Shown here in pieces: positions 1 to 12,800 of a stretch of DNA of 64,000 bases. Numbering within the stretch: the stretch's first letter is position 1; each line of letters opens with the position of its first letter. Source of the stretch: Branchiostoma belcheri (taxonomy: Eukaryota; Chordata; Leptocardii; Amphioxiformes; Branchiostomatidae); assembly GCF_001625305.1 (NCBI RefSeq), contig NW_017802602.1, forward strand, positions 4,719,539-4,783,538. Direction: 5' to 3'. Both the position numbers and the translations under genes were made by a program. Below the pieces are notes generated by a model. It was given only the letters and a program-made list of their open reading frames with translations. It was not told the DNA's origin and ran no database searches.

Positions 1-934
1 CTGATTTTCAACTTTGTTATTCCTGGATGTACAGTGAACTTTTGCATACCATTGGAAAGATCATGCTATCTTCAGTACCAGGTTGCTTTTTTTATGGTCA
101 GAATGTACAAATTTATCAAGATATTTGACTTTAAAAATTGCAAGCCTGGCGGTCTAGAACACACACCGTCATGCCCAGCAGCTTAGCCTGGCAGTCCTAA
201 ACTTTAGCCCGCGGCCTGAGTTAGCCAGCCCGCATCCAGCCCGCATCCAATTAGCCCCATGAACACCCCATGAAAACCACTGAATTAATGAGAATTCACA
301 TTTTCACACCTGTGTAATTAACAAGTTTGTGATAAATTCATGAGAGGTCTGGGCTCAATGGTTAGCCCGCGGGCCTGAACAGGCCTGGCGGTCTGTGGAC
401 AGGCTGGTTTGATGATTAGGCCTTATGATAGAGGACCTTCAGACTTTAAAAACACCAAACAGAAAGTGGGAAGCAAAAAGATGCTTCCAAATTGATGCTT
501 CCAGATTGATGATGGTTTACACTTCACTTCATATCACTTCATATCAATAAACACCCTTCACATTTTCAGCTAATATTTTCAATAAGTGATTACATATTAT
601 TGACAAGTATGATGTACAGGTATGAATGATGATAACTTTCATGAATATTCATTTTGAACATTTTCTGCAAAAGCTTTTCCTGTACATGGGAAGAATTGTT
701 CTGCTATTAAGACTGCAAAAAGTCTCTTTCTAGTAGAAAGCTTTTTGAACATGTTTGAGGAGGTGGATTTTGCTCCTGCTGTGCTACCTGAGCTGATACC
801 TGGGCCGGGTGTAACATTTGTGTAACGGTTATGACTAAAAAAGATCAGATAGCATCATAAAAGAGCTCTTGTCTCAGCAAGAACACTTCATATTAGACCT
901 GATTGGTTGTGGTGTTGGAAGGAGGAGGTAGAAA
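1..934. other. No gene; diverged dispersed repeat
   Basis: Two blocks sharing GCCTGGCGGTCT and TTAGCCCGCGG (about 145-240 and 350-410) look like ends of one old element. The rest is AT-rich and without coding signal. If the last LETMD1 exon is in the window it should be left of 6763, but none was recognised here. Confidence 0.4.
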
Positions 935-1065
935 TTTTTTTTTTTTAAAGAATGAAGACCTTTATTGCACATTTCTGCCACACTTGGCTAAGTACAGGTC
1001 ACAACAAAACAAAATGAATGGACATGGTTAACAGATAAACAATAACTCCATGGAAACATTTATAA
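935..1065 (-). mobile_element. LINE 3' end with poly(A), minus strand
   Basis: Read on the minus strand it ends ...GACCTGTACTTAG...CAATAAAGGTCTTCATTC followed by a poly(A) tract (940-951). The same end occurs after the LINE reading frame at 40815-41300, so this is a short 5'-truncated copy. Confidence 0.6.
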
Positions 1066-1303
1066 TTAAAAGGAAAATATTTGGAGTTTTAGTGACATAA
1101 TCCTGTAATCATGTATAAGCCTCAGCCGATGTACACTGAAAACATAAAAAGCAAGGAATCGATCCTCAATTTGCAACATGAACTTGCTTTCAGTGCAAGG
1201 AGTTGTACAATGCTTTAGGAAATTCATGTTACATTTTCTTTTGTAATTATTCTGTTCCTGCAGCTTTGTCATGCGGGTCATACCTCAGGTCACCTATTGT
1301 TCC

Positions 1304-1566
1304 AGGCATGCAAATGACCACTGCCCAATTATCAAATTAGAGAGTCTGGTCGGGCTACCCTGACATGGGTGCACTGGCACTGGCTCAATAGCCCGAAAAA
1401 ATATCCTATCAGAAAATCTCATGAGATTGTAATGACAGTGTCAGATGGCATGGGTTCACACGCTGAGAACCATGTCTTGGCCAAATCTTTCTATCCCACA
1501 ACTAGTTTGTAGTGTCATGATTAGATTAGATGTAGATTATGAACAAAAAATTAATGATGAGAATCT
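1304..1566. repeat. Dispersed repeat, copy A of a pair
   Basis: CCAATTATCAAATTAGAGAG, GGGCTACCCTGACATGGGTG, GACAGTGTCAGATGG and the region to TTAATGATGAGAATC are shared with 2620-2891 at high identity and in the same order. Copy A also has GCATGCAAATG before the shared block, as in the inverted end of copy B. Confidence 0.75.
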
Positions 1567-2350
1567 TTACAGGATTTGTAATAAGTCTAAATTACAATTT
1601 AGGCACTGGTCATCCTCGACTGGAGGGACGAACAAGAAATTACAATTTAATTGGAAGTGCTTGCCCAAGGCCTAGAGTCAATTCTATATTGCTATATTCC
1701 ACATTACAAATTGTAACCATTTTGACAAAAAAAAACACATTGTTTCTAGATAATTTCAAAGTATAATTTAAAAAAAAAATAGAAAATTTTCTAATTGTTA
1801 CAATATTTGTGAAACATCTCAAATAGGTATGAAAAGAGCTGTTCATTCAGTTTGCTTTTCCCAAAAATTTAGGAACAGAACGTAAAATGCTTGTACAGTG
1901 CAGGATGTACATGTATAATAGCAGACCAGGTAGCCTGGGTGTAAGAAACAGGGGCGAGCTGTAGCGCCTATAAACCCCCCACTGTTACATGGGTCCCCTA
2001 GACACAAAGAACACAGTTTCTTTAAAAATGGGCGACAAAAGGGAGGGGAGGTGATTATGATAAAATTAACAAGTTCCAACTTCCACACAACAACTTGAAG
2101 TTAGTCTCCAGTCAGAATCTGATCAATGTTAGACGTGTTTAGAAACTGGAGAAAGGGGAGGCAAAAGCATTCATTGAGTTATCAGACTGCATGAAATTGT
2201 CTATGACATACAAAAACCAAGATGATCATTGATCAATTACTAAGGTGACCTTGAGAGAATATTGATGTAATGTTGTAATTTTGTAGAACAGGATTCTTCT
2301 TCAAGTGAATGAGTCTGAGAAACAAGTAATGGCATTATATTTAGTCTGTA
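1567..2350. other. No gene seen
   Basis: AT-rich sequence with short A-runs at 1728-1736 and 1770-1780. ORFs here are short and lack splice context. Confidence 0.4.
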
Positions 2351-2351
2351 T

Positions 2352-2447
2352 GGCCGGCCAACTCCTCTGGCCAATGATGTTCCCCTTAGCCGATTGCTAC
2401 TATTTATTTAGCCTGCAAAGGAGTCTGGTGGAGACTACATTACATTG
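2352..2447. mobile_element. Half of a small inverted-repeat element (TAGTCTCCAC family)
   Basis: CTCCTCTGGCCAATGAT, then TATTTAGCCTGCAAAGGAG and TGGTGGAGAC, match the right half of the complete copy at 29651-29817. Confidence 0.6.
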
Positions 2448-2619
2448 GTGTGGCCTAACAGTTGTATATATTTATTAAACAGTCATTCCTGCAAAAATTT
2501 CTAGGAAGGATTCTATCTGCAGGAATCTACAACAATGTCTTAGTAGGTTTTTCCTGCAGAGATTTCCTGCAGGAAGAAAATCTTCAAAATGAATTTCCAT
2601 GCATGTTATCATTCATACC

Positions 2620-3019
2620 TGTCCAATTATCAAATTAGAGAGTCTGGTCGGGCTACCCTGACATGGGTGACATGGTCTTTGCAGCTTGCACTGGGTAGTT
2701 CAATAGCCCGAAAAAATATCCAATCAGTTAAACCTTATGACATTGTATATAATGACAGTGTCAGATGGCCTGGGTTCACACGCTGAGAACCATGTCTTCG
2801 CCAAATCTTTCTATCCCTCAACTAGTTTGTAGTATTATGATTAGATTAGATTAGATTTAGATTATGAACAAGAAATTAATGATGAGAATCCTAGTTTTAT
2901 TTTTAAGATAGTCGGTCATCTTTTCAGGCTCCTACTGGGTGACCCAGTACAAGCTGCCCAGATAGGGGTACTGTAATTCGACGTGTAACTCAACAATAGT
3001 CCAACTTGATAATTGGACA
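2620..3019. mobile_element. 400-bp element with short TIRs, copy B
   Basis: TGTCCAATTATCAA at 2620-2633 is the exact inverse of TTGATAATTGGACA at 3006-3019. The left 270 bases are repeated at 1321-1566. No coding capacity and no clear target duplication. Confidence 0.6.
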
Positions 3020-3401
3020 GTGGCATTTGCATGTCAAGAACAATAGCTAAACTAGTTTCATCCCGCATAACAATTGTTCCTTGATCAGAATAATTACCTG
3101 AGAACTGTTGAACCATGGTTGAACAAAAATGGACTGAGGATTTTATAACTCCATTGCTTGAAAGCAGGTTTAAGTTGCAATACATGTATTAGGCTTCTTG
3201 CTCATATACTAGAATTTTGTCCGGCAAAACTGTCTGTAACATAATTTCCCCAATGTTTCAACTGAACTGAACTGAACTTCAATGACATTCAGGATGCTCA
3301 TGAGAAAAAATTGTTTCATTTTCTACCCCTAGCTGGTACAGAACGTGTTTGTAAGCTCTTCTTTCTTTTTGTGGTCTACATGTAGTTGAAAGAGCATGCG
3401 A

Positions 3402-3524
3402 AGCTGAGTGAGTGAGTGAGTGAGTGAGTGAGTGAGTGAGTGAGTGAGTGAGTGAGTGAGTGAGTGAGTGAGTGAGTGAGTGAGTGAGTGAGTGAGTGAG
3501 TGAGTGAGTGAGTGAGTGAGTGAG
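3402..3524. repeat. (GTGA)n microsatellite running into an assembly gap
   Basis: About 30 near-perfect GTGA units up to the N run. True length unknown. Confidence 0.97.
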
Positions 3525-3616
3525 NNNNNNNNNNNNNNNNNNNNNNNNNNNNNNNNNNNNNNNNNNNNNNNNNNNNNNNNNNNNNNNNNNNNNNNNNNNN
3601 NNNNNNNNNNNNNNNN
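3525..3616. other. Assembly gap (92 N)
   Basis: Run of 92 undetermined bases directly after the GTGA array. No reading frame across it is meaningful. Confidence 0.99.
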
Positions 3617-3849
3617 GGGCTGGGATTCTACACATGTAGTCTAGTGCCTTTAGACCGAAGGTCCTGTATTAAAACTTGCGGGCTAGTTGTTAGGCCTGAC
3701 GGGCTGTTAGGAAAGACCACCGGTCTGCTTGTATTTATTATTAATTATATCTTAAGTTATGAACACTGCAGAACAATAATTTTCATATCACTGTGCTCAT
3801 TACACCAAGAGCTACACACTGATGTGAAACTTGAATGTTGAAAATCAAT

Positions 3850-4130
3850 TTTTACTTGAGTTTCCAAATGCCTTGTGACTTTCCAAAATTGATGCGACCA
3901 GTGTTAGGTAAACAATATTCAAATGTCCCTACACTTCCAGAACAAGCTGAGAAGTCCCAATCCTACACCACTTCTACCTCACATCAAAAGCTACCGGCCA
4001 ACAGTGTGCAACCCAATCCAGACCATATACATGCATGCCATGTCCAGAATATAAAGCTCTATTACACTGCCACAGGTAGCCCAAAACTGACCCTGACCTT
4101 TGCCACAATCTATCGAGGTTTATAAGTTAC
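3850..4130. repeat. Diverged fragment of the 900-bp TIR family
   Basis: TTCCAGAACAAGCTG, CATCAAAAGCTACC and CCATGTCCAGA are recognisable relatives of the 3' part of the elements at 53617 and 62592. Heavily mutated, so old. Confidence 0.4.
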
Positions 4131-4162
4131 AAATGTATGCTGACAGATATCTGAAAACATTC

Positions 4163-4400
4163 AACACTCATACATACAAACATACACACTCTCACAAACA
4201 TGCTCTCACAAACATACATTGTACACACTCTCACAAGCATACACTCTTACAAACATATATTGTACACAGTTAAGTTTAAAATACACTGACTCAAACATAC
4301 ACACGCTCACAAACATACATTGTACACATGGCACTCTCACAAACATACACACTTACAAACATATATTGTACACATATATTGTACAGTACACATGCACATG
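4163..4400. repeat. Minisatellite with CTCACAAACATACATTGTAC units
   Basis: About six imperfect copies of CTCACAAACATACA followed by TTGTACACA, of variable spacing. Confidence 0.8.
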
Positions 4401-4479
4401 AGTCAGTACCCAATGTTTTGGAAAAATTGGAAAAAATTAAAATCAATGAAATAAGTTTACCGCTATCTTTATTTCCCTC

Positions 4480-4800
4480 TAATCTACCTACATACCAAAA
4501 ACGATTAAAATGTAGTTCCATTCTGGACTTATTTGCTTTACAAGATTTTGCTAGAAACACCCCTGCAGTTCCAGAACAAGCTGCTAGGGGGACAAAACCC
4601 ACTTTACTTGACTTTTTGGTGATAGTTTTTCCTGTCAAGATCATGTTAAGCACAAACAAAAGATACAAATTAAAATGAGTTCTGCTGCAGTACCAAGGTC
4701 AGACACAAGGAGGCCCATATTTAACCTTGATCTTACTAGTACAAGCTACCAACATACCAATATCATCACAATCCATAAAGGCGTTCTGAAGTTATGATGA
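4480..4800. repeat. Fragment of the 900-bp TIR family
   Basis: CTACCTACATACCAAAAA, CCTGCAGTTCCAGAACAAGC, TTCTGCTGCAGTACCA and AATCCATAAAGGCGTTCT keep the order seen in the full copies. Both ends are lost. Confidence 0.6.
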
Positions 4801-5399
4801 CTACAAATGGGCGTAAATACACAGACACATACAAAATACTTCCATTTTTAATGGAGGTAACAAAGAACACATACATTGTACATGTAGGTGTAATGATTGT
4901 GAATTTACTGCATTGCACAGAGTCAAATCAAGAGGCGACAAGAGAAAGATTATACATTGCATGTTGACATACATTGTACATGTAATATCCTTAATACATG
5001 TTTCTATTAGTATATAGTAATAAAAGGTTATCATGTGAACATGAACATTTTTTTGCTACGTAGTACCCATGCCAGGACAGTAACTTTCTTTAAATTTCTT
5101 TCATCAGTTCTTAAACAACATTTTACATGTATGTCAGGGGAACTGGACAGGTTTATTAAGTTAACTGTTATAGTGTTCTATGACGGACACCGTACTTGTA
5201 ATGTACAACCTGTTAGAAAGAAGACATAGACCCCCTCAAAAACTGGTCCCAACTAACATCTTGTGTAATGTAACAGTGAAAACATATTTTGGTCAACATT
5301 CTTTACTATCCAACTTTTCCACAACTGTAAACAGGTCTGTTGAAAGAACAGTTGAGCAGGCTATGGGAGTACTTAACGTCCTGCATGATTATTGTTGGT

Positions 5400-5845
5400 T
5401 CTCTAGTAGTAGAGGGATAAATCTCTTTGAGTACTCTAGCAGACAATTGTCCTCAGCAGTTCTCTTTGGATTAGGTATTGTTCTCCCAAATTCTATCTCA
5501 GATCTCCTGCAGTCTCTTACAAGTCTCTTTTTTGACATCATACATTTCTTACATAATTTTCCATTGTTTGAAAAATCACCTGTGAAAACATGGCTGCCAT
5601 GTTGTTTTTATGTCATTGTTAGGGTTAGACGCTAACCCCCATTTAATTATCTATTGTTCAAAACAATTGATGGTATCTGAGGGGGTCCAACCTTCGGTGT
5701 CAAGAAGGAATCTACAGCAGTTCTCTTTGGAGTCTCTTCTTGTGGGGACAGAGCTCTTCCAGCTCTCTTTTGGTCTTGTCCTTTGTGATGAGATCTCAAT
5801 TGTCCACTACAGTACTCAAAGAGATTTATCCCTCTACTAGGGGAT
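5400..5845. mobile_element. Element with 29-bp perfect inverted ends
   Basis: Bases 5407-5435 and 5811-5839 are exact inverses (core TAGTAGAGGGATAAATCTCT). Inside, CAGCAGTTCTCTTTGGA recurs. No transposase frame, so a non-autonomous foldback element is likely. Confidence 0.65.
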
Positions 5846-6039
5846 CGATCTGGCTTTGTTGACAAATAAACCAGTTGTGTTGACTTCAAATTGACGTTCT
5901 GGGGAAGTTGTGCTCACTTGACGTGGGAGTGTCCAGTAGATAAGAACACCATACAGTGGACAAGTAGACATAACTCTGAAGCTGGGAAAGGGAAGACACA
6001 CAACTTGTCAGCTGTATACGAAAAAGGATACCTACGTGT

Positions 6040-6145
6040 AGTCTGGTTACCAAACATATTTTAGCTCTGACTTGAGTCTTGCATCCTCTATTTGCAAAGA
6101 GGATCATGTAGGACTTGGGAGCTAAAATAGGTTTGGTAACCAGGC
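6040..6145. mobile_element. 106-bp foldback element ending in CTGGTTACC
   Basis: Left arm 6040-6067 pairs with right arm 6119-6145 (CTGGTTACCAAAC against GTTTGGTAACCAG). Inner bases GCATCCTC and GAGGATC pair too, making one long hairpin. Confidence 0.7.
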
Positions 6146-6762
6146 TTATAAGATGAATATCAACAGAAAAAAAGCATTCATAGGAATGGAAATGTCACCA
6201 AAGTGCACAGGTCTTCTATGTTGTAAGTTAAAAGGATTAAAAGGAAACTTTGAGGTAAATCTAACTCAAATCTAACTACAATGTAACTACTGGGATATTG
6301 AAAAACAGTCTAACACAAATGAGATTCATTTTGTAGGAGACCACAAGATGACTAATGTAAGGGTGTAGTTGAAAGGTTGTATATTTTTAATATAAAATGT
6401 ACTCTGCAAGACTTATATCCTAGAGATTGACATCAAACCATTTTATAAATGGCAGTTTTGTTACATTTTTCAACAAACTGGTACTACTACAAGTATAGGC
6501 TTCCATAACATGTAAAAACATTTTTCTGTATGTGCTAGTACATGTTGGCTTTAATAAACATTACAGGATCGATGAAGTTTCACTTTCCTGCTATGTTGGA
6601 CAACATAGAAAAAAATTTACATTATATATTATTAAATTATAAGTAGCTGTTAACGAAAACTTATTGGGCTACAATGCCGCTACATGTATGCTGAAACAAG
6701 TTACTAATTATAGAATTTGATGTTCTTGTTAAGATGTTGGATTCATGGCCGTCATTACTCAC

Positions 6763-6859
6763 CTTGTAGCTGTGTAGATATCTGGACCCACTGTGTCAAC
6801 CACTCCATACACACCTGTCTGGACCACGTCATGCTGGCCACTCCCCGCAGATAGCACAT
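6763..6859 (-). CDS. LETMD1: LETMD1 exon 8
   Basis: 97 nt, entered in phase 0 and left in phase 1 at a GTGAGT donor. It encodes MCYLRGVASMTWSRQVCMEW and then LTQWVQISTQLQ. CYLRG and W-L-x-x-W-x-Q-I-S are the same landmarks as in vertebrate LETMD1. It lies 7.8 kb from exon 7, with the whole receptor kinase gene between them. Confidence 0.85.
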
Positions 6860-9800
6860 CTACAGACACAACAGGTAACATCAGGGTCATCTTGGACGGA
6901 AAAAACAACACTACAAGCAGTCCTGTTTCTTCCAGGCCATATATACATGTATAATTTAATATGCACATCAGCAGAACACACTGCACCTGCAAGAAACTCT
7001 AATTTTTCACTATTTTCACATGTTTGGTCAATGTTGCATCAGAATTTTTCCTGTTGCAGATCCATGTAATATCTTTTCCAACAAAACATTTGGAAACTAA
7101 AGACAGGAACCTTCTCTCATGGCTGCTTGTAGGATGGCCGGCTATTTCAAGAACGCGACAAATTTAAAAACTAGACTTCAAAACGCTGTTATCAAAATTC
7201 CCACCCGCCCCAAAGCCTGCACAGGAGGCTACATGTAGGAGTCATCAGCTCTTTGAAGTACATTTGTACCAGGGGCATATAAACCCTTGAATTATGCTTT
7301 GCCCCCCCCCCCTATATAATGTTTAATCTCTCTTCCGCAACTCCGTACATCAACCTCCCCTATCTAGGAGACTTCCTTCTTTATCAGGTTTCTTGATGTA
7401 ACGTACATTATGTAACTATCAACCCTGCTAACACAAGCCGCCGGCTCCTTTGATATTACAGCCCCGCCCTGTCCAATCTTTGAAAACTGTCGGGCATGCA
7501 AGTTTGTCAATCAAGTATGTGCGGCCGTGGGAAAAGGCCTCGCCCTAAAATGTATCACATAGTTCTGAATTAAGTTTAAGTCACAGTCACAAGTTTAAGT
7601 TTAAGTCACATGAGCTTCTACAACATATAGCGTCCGACAGTATCAAACTTCATTATACATGTATTTTCCCCCAGAGTCGAAGCTTAAGCTATTAAGTGGT
7701 TTCATCGGCGAAGTAGGTCGCAATTTCGTGCCTTGCAGAAAATTGTTGATACCGTGGCACGCAATTTTACAGACACCAACACTGTACCCTTTATAAAAAG
7801 TGTTCTCCAAATAGCTTAAATATTCATAACGTCATCTTATGACTTCTCTTTTGACGTGTTGTTACATGAGACAACATGACATATAGTAGACCTCTTTATA
7901 GACCCTTTTTGTTAAATTTTGGTTGTATTCCTCATATAATATGGGAAAACCAATTTGACTGATCTCCAAGCAGCCAATGAATACTATCCTTTGCCACCTT
8001 AGTATCGATCGCAAACCACATCGGGAGGTAGTTTTGAACCGGTTTCACCAGATCCGATTTGCATCTGAACACATTATATGATTCCAATGTAAGTTACATA
8101 TTGACCCGGTCATGGATTACAGGGTAATATTTCCTTATTTACATGCAGTTATGAATCTACCTGGCAGCAACTACAAGAGCAGTAATGACCTAATAATGTG
8201 TCCATTCTAGGACGAGCTTCACCGCCTCTGGCGGGACCACGTCGGCATTTGGCCAAGATACGCTGGGAGAGAGGCACCAGCAAGCAGGTCACTGACCTCT
8301 GGCATTGATAACGCACTACCTTGCATATTTTCCTCATTGACAAAATTAAGCAAATCGTGATCAGGCATGATTTGAACAGAATGTGTGGCACATGGACAAG
8401 ATGTGAGGAATACAAGTTAACCGAATCAGAGTTCAGGCGGTTTTGTGTTAACAAGGCTTAATTTAACAACAGCAAGAATACGACAGTCTATAGCCATGCA
8501 TATAGCATGCTATGTTTTAATCTAATGACTAATTTACGTCATGGAATTCCCTCATAAGATCAGCTAACTGTAGTGTCGCGTGGGCATAAGGATTTCTCGT
8601 TTCATTCTGTTTCTGGGAAAAGTGGCTCACTTCCTGTCTGTGTATGTCAGATGAGGGTACAGTCTGACCTTTTCCTTGACCTTGTCATGCATCGTGCTTG
8701 ACAAGTGAATTCCAGACAGGTACTCCTTTGTTCTGTGCAACTTGTGTGTTTCCTGTGTTTGTGATATACATATACATGAGTTCTTTGGTTGAGTCAGTAT
8801 CAGTCGCCGTCCTGCCAGCAAGTCGAATGTTCATGATTTGGTGAGTTTTGTTCTTTTCATGTATTAAAGGCCACACTGACTTAATTTTATGACATCAGCG
8901 CACATTGATTTTTGCCTGTTCTCAATAAAAAAAAAAGATCATGTCCTCCGAGGCTCTGGCCTGGCTCTAGGCCTGGGTTGTCCATGGTATATAGTTAGCA
9001 ACAATATTATACGGAGCCGGTGGTAACTCTGGAGGATGGCACCCAGGCTACCGAGGCTCCACGACTCAAGAACCCAGTACATACGTCTAGTGCCGATTCA
9101 TAAATTCCACAGCATGTAGGATGTAGTGTGCAATCGTAAAAAAACAGCCTGCAATCTGGCCTTATACATGCTGTTAACGCTGGCCTGGAGGCTTGATTGT
9201 GCTAATATTAACTAAAGGGCCTGGGTGTTAACATTTTTACAACCTTTGTTTTGTTTGTAACTTGTCCCGAGCAGTGAGAATTAAAATTGAGTGGTCAAGG
9301 GTTGCTTTTAAATTCCACTTACTTTAACTGACGGGGTTGTGAGAAAAAGAAATATAGGAATACTATATTTTCTGAAAAGTATGGCGCGTTTCTCATTGTA
9401 ACTACTGTGTGTACATTCTTGCATCCAGGTTAAGCCTAGTCACCTGCAGGATACCGTGGAAAAGAAGAAAAAATACGAAGAGGTGTACGTGCAAAGAAGA
9501 TGGCGTGTTTGACGTTTTGTTACGTCTTCCTACTGGTCAACGTAATTCCATCTGTCCAGGCCGGCAGAGATGCAGGGTTTGGGGTTGGAAACGTCACAAT
9601 ACGTGAGGATGCATCTGTCGGCAGCACAGTCAAACACCTGCGAGACTTTCTTAACGTCGGCGGTGGCCTAATGGAAGAGGAAAATGGAACGTCGTGGTCA
9701 GTGAACATCACAAGTGGCAACGATCTTGGACGGTTTGAAGTTGTTGTTGAGAACTTGACGCTAATCGTCGCAGCGCCGCTGGACTATGAGTATAACCCGC

Positions 9801-12800
9801 GGTACAACCTGTCCCTGGAGCTGAAAAATACTGGAGACAACAGCGTTTGGCATGTAAACCTCGCCATCGTGATCACGGACGTGTGGGGATACCCGCCATA
9901 CTACAGCAAACAGTGTGAAACACCAGTTATACCTGATACTGGGACGGCTGAGAACTATGTCGTACTGAGCAGTCATAATGGGCATTACAATGTCAAAATT
10001 AATAATGGGAAAGAAGCACAGTACAACGACTTTTTTCCCTACTTTCGTCACAAATCCCGCTATGCTATCATTAACGACTGTTACTTTCGATGGTGTTTCG
10101 CTCTGACCATTATGTGGAATGATTTGGACGCGCTTCGCCCGGCGCTTGAAGCGCCTCAGAATGGAGGAAGAATAGAGTTTAAATGTCACGACAAAGAGTT
10201 GAGAAGTGTGGGCAAGTTTATGTTTTTGGATGTTTCGAAACAAATGTTGCCTGAGTGGGCACAGGATAGTCGGTGTAGCATGACAGAAGGTGTTAATTAT
10301 GTTGTAGTTGTGGAGATGAATGATCTAAGGTCCACTTCGTCCTATTGGACACAATGTAGCGCTAACGTCACCTTTCACGACAATACATATCCCGTTGATT
10401 TCATATTTCAGTACGACATTACAGGATGTTCCGAGGGCAGGTACGGTCTGTACTGTGACAAGTACTGTGTTTGTAAGAACGGCGCCCGTTGTCATGGCTT
10501 TAACGGTGCCTGTGAGTGCCGCCCGGGTTGGAGAGGGAGGGCCTGTGATATTCCCTGGCCTGAAGTTGTCATCATAGCGTCACCTGGCGATTCAGTCGTG
10601 AAGTACATCGGTACTAATCTGACATTGACCTGCCTGGCTCCACACATCCAAGTTGCTAGTATGACGTGGATTCATGAAGCGGAAAACTATTACAATGACA
10701 CAAAAATTATTAAAGAAGCTTTAGGGGCGGTACAGAACAGTTCCATCAACTTCCAGCCAGTCTCAGAATCCGACAACGCTGGTTATACTTGCGTGGTAAA
10801 AGCTGTAAATGGTGAAGTAATTAATGCAATTTTTACCCTCAACGCCACCAAATGCCGACCTAACTATCATGGGGAAGGTTGCAGCCAAGTGTGTGACTGT
10901 GAGTACGGAGGGACGTGTGACAGGTGGGAGGGGTGTCTGTGTCCTCCTGGTCGTCGTGGAGACAGGTGTCAGCACGAGTGCGCACCTGGCACATTCGGGA
11001 GGGACTGCAGACTGAGGTGTTACTGTGAAAACAACGCCTTGTGTGATCCAGTCAATGGCAGCTGTATTTGCGCTGAAGGACAGTCAGGCGAGTTTTGTCA
11101 GAATTCCTCAAGTCCTGAGAAGAACCAAGTCGTAGTTGTAGTGTTGTCGTCCGTTATCCCGACTATTGTTCTAATCGCCTGCATCATTACTGGAGTCCTG
11201 GTGAAACGGAGTCGCCGACGCCAAAGAGCAGAACAGCCAACAGCGGACTTGGAAATGACGCCATTCATAGAAAACCTTTCATCATGGGAAATAGATAAAG
11301 AGGACATCCACCTTGAACACATGATCGGGGAGGGCGAGTTCGGCCATGTCGTACGGGCAAGACTGCGCGTGCCTGAAGGCTACCAAGTTTTGGTTGCTGC
11401 CAAAAGTATCCGGCCTGACCGCATGACGGCGTCTGCTGTCCGCGACTTTCGCCGAGAAATGGACATTCTCGCGAGAATCCACGAAGACAAAGAGGGGCAC
11501 CCGAATGTGGTGAAGTTTTACGGAGTTCTGACTAAATCCGACCCACAGTACATCCTGGTAGAGTATGCAGCTAATGAGGAACTGCGCCGGTATCTGTGGG
11601 GTTTGAGAGAACAATACAGGGTCACAGGGCAAAGGAAACTGTTAGAACGTCTCGGTTTCGCTTGTGACGTGGCCTGTGGGTTAGCAGAGCTGGCACGGCT
11701 GAAGATCGTGCACCGAGACATCGCAGCTCGTAACGTCGTCATCAGTGACAGGATGGTGGCTAAGATCGCAGATTTCGGACTATCGCGTGACGTCTACGCG
11801 TCATCGGCATACAAACGCACGAACCAGGGCGGGGAGGAGGAGCTGTTACCGCTGAAGTGGATGGCCGTGGAGTCGTTACGGGACGGGGTGTACACGTGTG
11901 AGAGTGACGTGTGGTCGTACGGCGTGCTGCTGTGGGAGATCGCCAGTTTTGGGGAGGAGCCGCGCTACGCTGGAAGCCCCATGCACCCGGACGTCTGCAC
12001 ACTGTTGGAGCTGCTGAAGAAAGGCGTCCGTCTGCGGCAGCCGGAGAACTGTCCGCTGCCGGTGTACCGCATCATCAGGTCCTGCTGGATAGTAGACCCC
12101 TCCAAGCGGCCAACGCCTGAAGTGCTGCTGCAAAAGATTGAGCAGTTGAGACCGCCGAGGCATGCGGCCCACCTCGTTAATCATGGTATGACATGGCAGT
12201 GAAGCATCTGCTATTAACAGGCAAAGTCTCATGGGCTGTGCTGAATCTAATGAGAAACAAACGTATAAGGCTTTTTTTACATAAGGCTATTTTGATTTGA
12301 TATATGCATTCTACAACATTGGTATCATCTTGCAATTTTTTCTTTGCAACTTACGGTATATATTTGCTCTTTTCGCAAATGTTTTGTACGATTTACAGTA
12401 TGGTTGTTAACTTGAGAACGGCCAAAAATATTTCCGCGAATGGATGTCATTCCATATACCCAGTCAACATGGCCTAAGGGCCTCAATGTGGAGCAAATTG
12501 TATTTGATTAAGCAGAATACAAAGTACCTGTGAAACACATACAATCTGAGCGTGATGTAGTAATGCACATTGCCATAGCCTGGATCCCAGCACTGTGAGG
12601 CGAAGAACCATTATAATGTCCATAAAATGTCTTTGGTTAGCCGAACAAGGCTGGCATTCCTGCTAATTCAGCCAGAAGTTTTGAGACTATTATCAATTGT
12701 CAGTGCCCAACAGTAGTAATGACAGTAGTAACTTAGTACAGCGTAGTATACGTAGTAGCAGTAGTACAGTCACTGTGGTACTGTAGTAGCCCGACAGTAA

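Noticed and set aside
3279-3635. Frame of SLTH repeats crossing the gap
   Set aside because: It is the GTGA microsatellite read on the minus strand plus undetermined bases.
11760-12232. Arg/Pro-rich minus-strand frames under the kinase domain
   Set aside because: Shadows of the GC-rich kinase coding sequence, without splice or start support.
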